From Polytrichum commune (Eukaryota > Streptophyta > Polytrichopsida > Polytrichales > Polytrichaceae), in assembly GCA_950295325.1 (NCBI GenBank), contig OX485809.1, positions 19,160,001 through 19,224,000 on the forward strand: 64,000 nucleotides of DNA. The letters run 5' to 3'. Below the pieces are notes generated by a model, which was not told the DNA's origin, made no database searches, and saw nothing but the letters and a program-made list of their open reading frames with translations. Below are positions 48,462 to 57,578 of this stretch, in pieces; the first letter of the stretch is position 1; every line of letters begins with the position of its first letter. The position numbers were made by a program, and so were the translations under genes.

Positions 48462-48630
48462 GTGACAGTACTCTCTATGCACATCTATGAAAGATTGGAT
48501 AAAATCAAGCTATCTACTTTAGTGTAATATTTTAGAATTGAATAAAATTTAAGTTCAATGAGAGGCGGGCATCACAGAAAAAACTCGGACTAATCATTTG
48601 TAAAAGGTAGTTAGAATGAGGGGTATGGAC

Positions 48631-51105
48631 CAATGAACGGGGAGTACCGAACTTTAGTTACGAGCTAGCCGAAGTTTTTTGGGAGATTTCTGAATGAGTT
48701 CGCAATGATTCGGACGAGGTACCGACTTAAAATTGTTCAGGTCGGAAATTGACCGGTTCAAATGAGAAATGATCGGCAATATAGCCGGTTGAGGCATCAT
48801 ATTTTAGGATATTTACCGAGCCGATTTTAAAATTTAGGCAAGTAGCCGAATGGACTAGGGATAGGGCGGAAATTTCTACTAGGGTAATACTAGAGTCATG
48901 ACTCATAAGGTCAAGAACCATGGAGGCTAATTAATTTAGGGTTGGTTCCGTTTACTGGGCCATTAGGGTTTTGAGGCTCTAAGCACCCAAGGACCCTCTC
49001 TCTCTAAGGAGTTTGAGTCCCTTGTGCAAAGTATCTCACTCCTCACACTCCTCTACTGGGATTTCTCTTTGTGTTCTTTCGCTACTGCTCTTCCGCTTCT
49101 GCTTGTTTCTGTATCCACCTACGGCGATCCATCTGCGATCTAGTTGGAGACATTTTTTTCGAAGGTCCAGTTCGGTGCGGCGATCCACTGCGATCCAGTT
49201 GGAGACATCTGTTTCGGAAGTCCAGGGTGAAGGTCCAATTCGGTGCAAATGAATGGTATTTGGCAGTGATGGTGCAAGCACCATGGTGGGGTCTCATAGT
49301 GGAGTAGCAACAAGATTAAAAAAAGAACCTAAATTCATTTATTTTATTTTGTCATTGTATTGTTCATAGGACTAATCTAGTTGTATTTGATGCATCTAAA
49401 GCATCAGATTGCAAAGTAATATCTGATGAGGTTCATACGATTTTGAATGCAATTGCTTATTTCTTTAATATTTTAAGGAAGCGTAAACATGTAATCACAT
49501 CATTGTAAATAATAATTTTTTATGCAAAGAAAACCATGAAATGGTATCATAAGATACGATGGCTTAGTAGGTGACATGCTGTGACTACCTTATGTGATTC
49601 ATTAGAATCCGTTTTGTGTTTTTTTCGTGATGACAAAAAAAACTTTGATCAAATGAAGTTTGTTTTTGCCAAGTTAAAACAATTTAAATACATCTATATT
49701 TTTAATTTTCTAGTTGATATCTTACATTCTTTAGTTTTGTTATCAAAGATTTTTCAAAACAAATTTGTGGATGTTATAACTATTGGTAGCATTGTTAGAA
49801 CAAAGATAGCACAAATTAGAATGTTGTTTATTGTTGAACAAACTGATTTGAATGCTTATACATTTAACGAAAATACTAGTTATTATGTCATTCCCAAATA
49901 TGATCCTCTTGGGGGTCATTTTTGAAAGCTTTCAAGTGAAATTTATGGAAAAATGTATCACGGTTTTGAAATGGACTGGTCTAGACTAGGAGATGACCTT
50001 GAGAAAGCACTTAAATTCCAACGTGCATTTGCAAAGGCTGTTTGTCCATGCTTGGATACTAGATTTATAGACAATGATCTTATTTCATGTTTTAAAATCT
50101 TAAATCCTACTAATATACCTTCAAGGCAGATAGGCCTCCAAAATTGGGGGGTGATTGAATTAGAAAAAATACTAGCAGACTATAAACATGATCGCTACCA
50201 AGAAGGTTCAAAATTTCCCTCCTTCGTTGATTTAATGGCTTGTAAGTGTGAATTTCTAGCTTTCAAACTGCAAGCCACCACTGAATGAGGAGATAAGACT
50301 TGTAGATATTTATGAAGCATGATCATATTGAATCATTCTTTGCAAACTTGATATCCTAATTTGTTTGTCCTTGCTGATTTGGCTAGGGTACAATGTGTAT
50401 CAACATCCACTTGTGAAAAGGCGTTTAGTGTCCAAAATTTAATAAAAACACGAGTGAAAAACAAACTTGGAAGTAAAAATTTAGAAGTTATGCTTAGAAT
50501 TGCTTTGGAGGGACCAGATGAAAACTTTGATAATATTAATGAAGAGACAATTCTGTTGTGGAAAACTGGAACCAAATACCGGTTTTCATATGCTAATCCT
50601 TCACGTTATGTGTCTTCTGCAAGTGATGCATCTTGTTCAGTAAGTTCAATTATGTTTTCTAATTCTGAGGATACGGATGTTTAAAAGTTGTATATATTGT
50701 TGTACTAACTAGCCTCTAAATAATGTATGACCCCTTTTTGGATTTATATATTTTTTGAAGGCTAAATCCTTGGCCCCAAGTTAGTGGGGCTTTGGCAAGG
50801 TTCAAATCCTTCCAAGGATACTTGGATTTTCTATCAACACAAATTCACCCCTTTAAAAACATAACACCAATTTTTGTTTACAATATTTAGAAAAACAAAT
50901 CCGACATACAATACAAATTTTTGGAAACAGACCGAAATGAAATTCAGAAAGTCAGATGATTACCGAATGGTAAAGTTAAATATCGGTTTTTAACCGAGAA
51001 TAAAAATTGGATTTAGGTAGCTTCCGAGCAAAAAAATAAAAATCCGAATGTCTTTATAAAAGATTGGAAATGTACCGATTTTTGTATAAAACTCCCCGGA
51101 CTGTG
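48631..51105. mobile_element. hAT transposon, decayed (2,475 bp)
   Basis: Flanks GTATGGAC at 48623-48630 and 51106-51113 are a perfect 8-bp target duplication. The left end CAATGAACGGGGAGT and the right end (complement CACAGTCCGGGGAGT) are imperfect inverted repeats. ACCGA/TCGG motifs are dense in both subterminal regions (48650-48860 and 50940-51085), as is usual for hAT. The interior holds a transposase remnant and, at 48940-49250, a pyrimidine-rich GC-richer leader with a 60-bp direct duplication. Confidence 0.9.
49370..50684 (+). pseudogene. hAT-type transposase remnant (DUF4371/ZNF862-like)
   Basis: Pieces in order: VVFDASKASDCKVISDE at about 49380, VDVITIGSIVRTKIAQIRM, CLDTRFIDNDLISCFKILN, then near the C-terminus LADLARVQCVSTSTCEKAFS and LGSKNLEVMLRIALEGP, the hAT dimerisation region. 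Breaks: TGA at 49923-49925 where relatives have Trp, TGA at 50286-50288, and frame changes around 50320 and 50350. The frame before and after is otherwise shared. The N-terminal zinc-finger region is missing or unrecognisable. Confidence 0.75.
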
Positions 51106-51631
51106 GTATGGACGAGTTCATATTCTTCTATAAAAGCAAGGTCCCAAAAGTTAGCTAAATATAACTGATTTTAGTGGTTACTTCCTCTAACCAAGGTCAA
51201 TATAAACGGGAAGTGTGGCTATAACAAATCTGCAATGGAATGTTGTCATGAATGAACCACATTAAAATGGTTTGAAGAGAAGAGTTAAGGTTGATCGACC
51301 AAAGTTTTGATCAACTTGCCCACGTTTTGAACATGACACTAATTATGGTAGCTTATAATATTGTGACCCAAACCATGTTAGTGTCATCATAGTAAAAATT
51401 AAAATTAAAACTTCTAATGAGATCCTACCATTTATCTAAATCTCAACATTAAAAATGGCCAAAAAATCAAATCCGGTTTTAAAATGTACGCTTATCTAAG
51501 ATGATGTGAGAAATAGTGTGTTACACATCAAACTGGCTGGGCTGCCCTTGCCTTCCCACCATATTCACCCTTCGTGTATGTTGAGCCTTGGGGATATAAT
51601 CGAGACAGGAAGGGAAGAAATCTCCTCCATT

Positions 51632-51850
51632 GGGTTTCTTTTTCTTTTTCTTTTTCTTTTTCTTTTTCTTTTCTTCGGAGACAGAAGGCCGACATGCCAG
51701 CGCCAAAGTACAGGAGGCAGTTGACCACCTGACAAGTTTTCTGTCAAGTAGAGAGGAGATTTCACAGCCGGGATTCGAATCGCCAACCTCTTCCTTGCGA
51801 TTTGGGTATCTCTCCACCATCATCCGGTAGTTTGAGATCATCTCGGACCC
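51632..51850 (-). mobile_element. tRNA-derived SINE (219 bp)
   Basis: AAATCTCCTCCATT flanks it at 51618-51631 and 51851-51864, a perfect 14-bp target duplication. On the - strand it begins GGGTCCGAGATGATC, has an internal B-box-like GATTCGAATCC (51781-51771) with a plausible A box upstream, and ends GGCCTTCTGTCTC followed by an (AAAAAG)n tail (plus-strand CTTTTT repeats at 51638-51671). Open frames here are by-products. Transcription would be by RNA polymerase III. Confidence 0.85.
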
Positions 51851-51864
51851 AAATCTCCTCCATT

Positions 51865-53019
51865 TGGACTGTCAAGTGCATTTGCTAAGGAACTTACTGG
51901 TGGGCGTACGTACAAACGTACATGAAAGCAGCCCCAGAAGGACAGTGCTTTTCATTTGCAAGTGATTCCAAGTGTTTTTTAGAATCCCAAATCACCGGTG
52001 ACGTGTAAAGCACCATCCTCAGCATCTCCGGGATACACAGAAACGTGATGGGCTGTAATACCGCAGAGAGTGGTGGTTTGGGATACTGTGGAAAGTGGTG
52101 TGCTGTAATATTGTGGAGAGTGGTGGTCTGGGCCCGGGGTGGCAACTCAAACAAATAATTACAGGGGGCTCGTCCAAAAATTTCACAAAGGTATAGATTA
52201 TCTACACATAATCGTACATGGAATCTAAATTAATGTTTCAAATAATCTACAACTTTCAACTATTGAAGAGGGGTTGAAGAGTTTCAGAAGCGAAGCGGGA
52301 GAGAAGCCACCGAGAGAAGTCGGGAAGAGAGTTAGGGTTAGGGCTTAGAAGCCAAAATAATCTACATCATCTTCGAAATTTTGTAGATTACATAAATTAT
52401 AATCAAGTATGACGGAGACCAAATTATGGACTAGTCCCCCTGTGCAAGAGAAAGTCCACATTATTTTCAAATTATTCATGTATTCTAATACATAGACATG
52501 TTCAAATCAAAAAATTAGTATGTATTATGGACGGTCTCAATGTGCACTACATCACTCCATACTAAATTCTGTAAAATTGTTCTTCGGTATGAATATACAA
52601 GGATAATATGGATGGATTATGTGTTACAAATTATTTTGCACTACACTAAATAGGTAGATTAGTGTTGGAAACACTAATAGTCGACGAAAACGCTAAATGT
52701 AAATTGTCTCTATAGTGTTAGAACACTAAATGTCAACTCTAACACTACTTCGGAGTGGGCAGGAATACTTCGGAGTCTCAGTGACACGGGTGGTTGTCTG
52801 GGATACTGTGGAGAGTGGTGGGCCGCATGAACCGCCCGTAATACACGTTGAAAATCAACGAAGTTGACTGCATGTCACTGAATTCTACAGAATCATTGCT
52901 GTGAGCTAGCATATGAAGCCGGAGCCTCGTATCGGACCGTAGTGGTCATCACTTAGGCCAGATAGTATTTAGTCATCCTACACAGACCCACCACTTGTTG
53001 GCTCATCCACCCATCCTCC
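51865..53019. other. Repeat-rich intergenic segment
   Basis: Copies of a GGGATACTGTGGAGAGTGGT motif of about 30 bp occur three times at about 52045-52130 and once at about 52800-52820. TTAGGGTTAGGG, a telomere-like dimer, lies at about 52332. A truncated MITE is at 52634. No gene supported. Confidence 0.5.
52634..52741. mobile_element. Truncated CTACACTA MITE
   Basis: About 107 bp equal to the reverse complement of 1185-1291 with about one difference. Only one terminal repeat is present; the rest is lost or was never copied. Confidence 0.75.
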
Positions 53020-53045
53020 TGTCTGTAAAGAAGTTTGTTAATTTG

Positions 53046-53074
53046 CAGCAGCAGCAGCAGCAGCAGCGGCGGCG
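53046..53074 (+). repeat. CAG/CGG triplet repeat
   Basis: Seven or so GCA/CAG units followed by four CGG-type units, in the sequence leading to the small ORF at 53178. The paralogous region at about 32595 has only a short GCAGGAGCAGC, so the expansion is specific to this copy. Confidence 0.7.
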
Positions 53075-53177
53075 GCTGTGGTGCCTGATGTTGATGCGTT
53101 TCGCTATAGCTAGCTGCAATCTTGACCTGCTCACTGGGATGTATTTTTAACTGGATCTCACGCTGCTCAAAAGCGGC

Positions 53178-53381
53178 ATGGCGTCCAGTGTTAATGTGCC
53201 ATTGACATTGGCTGCTAGAGAACTTGATAGATTTCTTGATCAGTTTAATATCCACCCTCGCTTGAAGCTCACCCCTGAAGAGGTTGCGAATCTCGGTCTG
53301 GACATTTTTGTCATCGATGACAACCTTGTACCGGACGCCACGTTCAACGTTGCAATTAATCCTCCTGTGCCAAACGGGTAG
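53178..53381 (+). CDS. Candidate small protein, paralogue of the 32809 ORF (67 aa)
   Basis: Family not recognised. It opens at ATG in GGCATGGCG, exactly where its paralogue does, and reads RFLDQFNIHPRLKLTPEE with DNLVPDATFNVAINPP near the end; the TFNV insert is the in-frame length difference. It lies in segmental duplication copy 2 (53020-54730). Leader and downstream sequence are also conserved between copies, so coding constraint cannot be separated from shared ancestry without counting synonymous sites. Confidence 0.4.
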   Translation: MASSVNVPLTLAARELDRFLDQFNIHPRLKLTPEEVANLGLDIFVIDDNLVPDATFNVAINPPVPNG

Positions 53382-53548
53382 TGAAATATTTCCTGGACAT
53401 TCGTTGAGCAACTATTAAGAGCCCCATGGATGTCAATCAAGTTTGCGGTTCTGGACATCCCATGAGCAACTACTTACTACTTGTAGCTACTAGAAGTTGG
53501 AGCTATGTACTGAGAGAGCCCCCCCGCGATGCTGGATTGTTTGCAGGT

Positions 53549-53890
53549 GGATTCGGAAGCTTTCAGCTGCAAGTTGACCCAGATGGTGGATTCAAATGTT
53601 TTCAGCTTCAAGTTGTCCTAGATGGTGGATTCGAAATTTTTCAGCTTTAGTTGATCCGGATGGTGAATTCAAGTGTTTTCCGCTTCAAGTTGTCGTAGAT
53701 GGTGGATTCGAATGTTTTCAGCTTCCAGTTGTCCTGGATGGTGGAATCCACAGTTTTCAGCTTCAAGCTGTCCTGGATGGTGGATTCGGAAGCTTTCGGC
53801 TGCAAGTTGTCCTAGATGGTGGATTTGTTAGTTTTCAGCCTCAGCTGTCCCGGATGGTGGATTCGAAAGTTTCGGCTTCAGTTGTAGCTA
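53549..53890 (+). repeat. 39-bp minisatellite, nine copies
   Basis: GGATTC-type unit starts lie at 53549, 53588, 53627, 53665, 53704, 53743, 53782, 53821 and 53859, so periods are 39 with two of 38. A typical unit contains TTTTCAGCTTCAAGTTGTCC and ATGGT. In one frame it reads GGFxxFQLQVVLD, 13 residues per unit, but the two 38-bp units break the frame. The array lies between direct copies of a 42-bp sequence (about 53451-53493 and 53935-53976, CCCATGAGCAACTAC...). The other copy of the segmental duplication lacks it. Confidence 0.85.
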
Positions 53891-54730
53891 CTGGAAGACC
53901 CCCCCCCCCAATGGTTGAATCAAGTTTTCAGTTTCTGGATATCCCATGAGTAACCACATACTATTTGTAGCTACTAATTGGAGCTCCATGGATTTGAAGC
54001 AAGTTGCAGAAATGACAATCTGATGTGAAGGCCTTTTTTGCAATGACTTTCCCCGAACCATATGGAATTGGCTTTTGTTTAACAGTTATAATGTCCCGTT
54101 CCTATACTGAGAAGTGTCCAATGATATGTATTGTGCATTTAGTGTAAATACATGGGCGTGCAGAGGGTGTTGAGTAATTGGTCAGCTGTAATAACTTGTG
54201 CTCAGCTGTTGCAAAATCCATGCTCAAAGATTGAGATGGTTTAGGCCGCGTTTCAGCTATTACTGATTTGAGAGTGCCTTGACTCAGTGCTATTCTATTC
54301 ATCCTTGCAATAAATTCAGAAAAGTTTACTTCTAATTGGTCATGTTTTCTGAGCCATGCTTGACGAGTTATCCACCATGACAAATCTTAGGCTTACCGTT
54401 TTTCAGTTTTTTTGCTTGTGCACAGGAAACCATGTGGCAGGTTGTTATCATATAGTTCTATATATACCACACTTTACGAAATTTGATGCTCCTTTCGAAC
54501 AGAGCTGGAAATCAAGAAACGCAGCTTGATGTCTACAACTTTTGTTTCATATTTGACAACACCAAGCTCTTTGATGAGGTCTCCACGTATTGTTCAGGCA
54601 AATATTTAGCTCATGTTTATCTGTTGCTTAGCTCTGGCCAGATTAAATAGAGAGACACAACCTACGAAGTCGTCCAGGACAAACATAACTTGAACCCACT
54701 CACGAAACATTTGAATTCCAGCAGTCTTGC

Positions 54731-57578
54731 CTTGCTCAGAGTTTGAGGATTAGAACATCGAGGAAGCCATCAATATTGTTACACTCAACACCTCTGCAAG
54801 CATTTCTGTACAATATATTTCATTTTTTATTTGAAATCCATCGGATCCCTTCACCCGCAAGCTTGAACTGGATCATCTCAAGTAGCCCCGTTTGTTGACG
54901 TCAACATGCTATCCGGAGTACACACCGATGGTTTCCTAAGGCCAATGCATGACCTTTGTTGTGAACACAGCTCTACAGACAATTTTGGTTCGTTGGATCA
55001 GATCGGGATTTGTTTCATTCAGTTAGCAATTGCAAAATCACGCAGATTGTCACTTCAAATTTTAAAATCGGAATTGAGATGCAGAAATTATAGGAGGCCA
55101 AACTTGCAAAGATTTAATGTTAGATCTATTAAACATTGATCTCTTACTTTGTGTTAACTATTGAGCTTAGAGTGGTGTTTGTGTTTTGAGCACATAGTCC
55201 ACTTTCATAATTTGTAATATGTATTGTTTTAGTGTCCATTCCTAGCTACAAGCCTTGTCATACACCACTTAAATGCAAAAGTTGTCAGACTAAGAGGGGC
55301 AACCACATAAGGTCCATACATCTTAGTGTAATATATGCTATTTGGAGGTATTGGGTGAGCTAGCAAAAGACTTGAGCAGCTACGGCTAGTTACACTAGGA
55401 GTCAAGACCAAATATTTGCGTAAGAAGGTTGGAATCCGTGTTTCTCATTGGTGCAATTTCTTAAATCAATCCCAACCATGTTACGCCTAGGGTGAGACCA
55501 ATTTTTCAAAGAAAATGTTTATTTAGAAGAGACATGATTTGGCATGGTCCAAGCTTGAGCGAAGAAATGCATCATTCTTGGCCTCAGGACTAGTGTCAAA
55601 TTTCAATATGAAATTTTCTTTATCTATATATATATATTGATATTGAAACATTTCAAATTGTTTGATCGATGGAAATTTGAACAACTCTCTTTTCTTCTTC
55701 TGCAATTTCTGAAATGGGCCTTCTTTCTTTGGCCTCAAGGCCATTAGACATGGGAGAAATCACCCATGTTATAATTTTATTTTAATAAGTACTTGGGACC
55801 AACCTCAAATCTAATAAGGGTTGAAATCTCATTGAATCATCCCCAAGAAAAATTTCGATGGACATGTCTAATTTTGTCTCCAAAAGCTCACCTAGAGTAC
55901 ATTCTAAGGTGTATGATATATCCAATAAATCTATTACAATTCTTAATACAATTCTTAAAATTAATCTCTATGACTTGTCTTCTAATAGGTCACCCACACA
56001 TACGAGTGGTGGGCACCAATGAACGGGCGAACTTCGTCTACTGCCGTCAATAAGTGTGGGCAAGTTAGTGAATGGGAGAACTGACCGCTAAGGTAGATAT
56101 ACAAAAAACGGTGAAAATAACATGATTCAATCCAAAATATTTACTTGCAAGTTGTGCAAATAAATTCAAAGATGAAGTAGAGGATATGATGAGGAATGTT
56201 TCATAATGAAGTTGTTTCATAATTTTATTTCATACATTACATAATTAGTTACATGACCCCAAAAGAGGTAAGTAAGTCAAACTCCCTACTTGTATAGTAG
56301 AGTCTCCCCAATTTGAGCATCAATATATCCTACTTTGCATACAAATGCACAAACAAAATGGTTAACTCAATGGCACCCAAAAACGAGAGTAAGTGGTATA
56401 AGATAGCACTTATCTGGCCAATCACTGCATCCCACCTATTGTTGCATCCTTTTCAAGCCACCACTTTTACAATTAGTCATTTTGGGTCCATAGAAGCATC
56501 ATTCTACCCCTACTCTAGTGCATCAATAGTGGTCTTTCATCATTTTGGATTTTTGTACCTTAAGTTACAAAGATGAACCGGTGAGTTTGAGAAATAACCT
56601 GTTGAATAAGACCTCACAAAACTTACCAATCGTTCTAGAGAGATTTAGAAAATATACCTCAAATTAATAAAGAAAAAATCAAAAGTTCACACAACATGTA
56701 ACCAATCAGACTTGGAAAGAATAGAATTTAGCTGATCATGCCAAAAGATCTCCATGGACACCTAGTCATAGAGGGATATGGATTCATGGCGTCTATTCAA
56801 ACTCACTTACTGCGAAGGTGAAAACATAGTGAATTATCTCGCGCAAAATTATCTGATAGTGCAAATTACCTCGCGCATCAGCGAACGAGAGAGTGGCAGG
56901 ACGGGTGCCAATCGCTGCCACTGCTCTAAAGTGCCTCAAAAGTTCGGCCCTGCTGGTGGGAGTTGTCGAATGGCCTCACAGAACAAAGCTTGTGTTCTCA
57001 GATGATTATGCTAACATATAAATAAAATCCCCTGACATGGACTGCATATTCATCATGGTACCATACAGAAGTTTTGACCACTTATTCATGTTTCAATTCA
57101 TCCACACCAACAGAGGTTGGGTAACCAGAATTGCAACAGAGAATTCCCTTGTTGCATTGTGGGATCATGACATATGTTGAAGATACATTGTGTGATCAAG
57201 ATTTTCAGAGATACCCATAAACTCAACTGACATAATCGGAAAGCCAGCCACCTTAGATATATATGTCACCATCAGGCGAGGTACTTGAACATTCCATAAG
57301 AAATACTGTGTTTGAAGTCCATATTGATGATCCTCAATGGGCCTTAAAAGGCTGGATTCAATGGTGTAGGATATCAAGAACTGAGATCCAAATATTAGTT
57401 TGATCTACTCAAATGCAACTTATAAGCTTGGAGAAGTAAAGAATAGTTTGGACCTCAGGTTACAATCAAATGGCAGGATTTGGTTTTTGCACTAAAGCAC
57501 AGCAAGTGCTTCTGCTTCAAGACAACAACCTTGAGACATGCTCTTCCTTGAGAAAGAACACCTTAAATGGAAGTCTAC
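54731..57578. other. Intergenic, no gene supported
   Basis: Contains a partial dispersed repeat at about 55125-55320 and a hAT MITE remnant at about 56565-56762. The ORFs are short and unrecognised. The last 100 bp or so should include the 3' untranslated region of CLPP2. Confidence 0.4.
56565..56762. repeat. hAT MITE remnant
   Basis: GATGAACCGGTGAGTTTGAG through AACATGTAACCAATCAGACT to GATCTCCATGGACACC follows the hAT MITE at 6978-7205 at lower identity. Its left end is not adjacent; similar left-end sequences (GGGAGAACTGACCGCTA) lie at about 56077, so it may be split by about 460 bp of unrelated sequence. Confidence 0.5.

Noticed and set aside
51521-51841. Lysine-rich ORFs on the - strand
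   Set aside because: Produced by the SINE body and its (AAAAAG)n tail.
52330-52346. TTAGGGTTAGGG as an interstitial telomere
   Set aside because: Only two units; a chance or telo-box-type occurrence is more likely.
54102-54383. 93-codon antisense ORF in segmental duplication copy 2
   Set aside because: The equivalent region in copy 1 has stops, and the motif content is unrecognised; it may be an old exon but cannot be supported.
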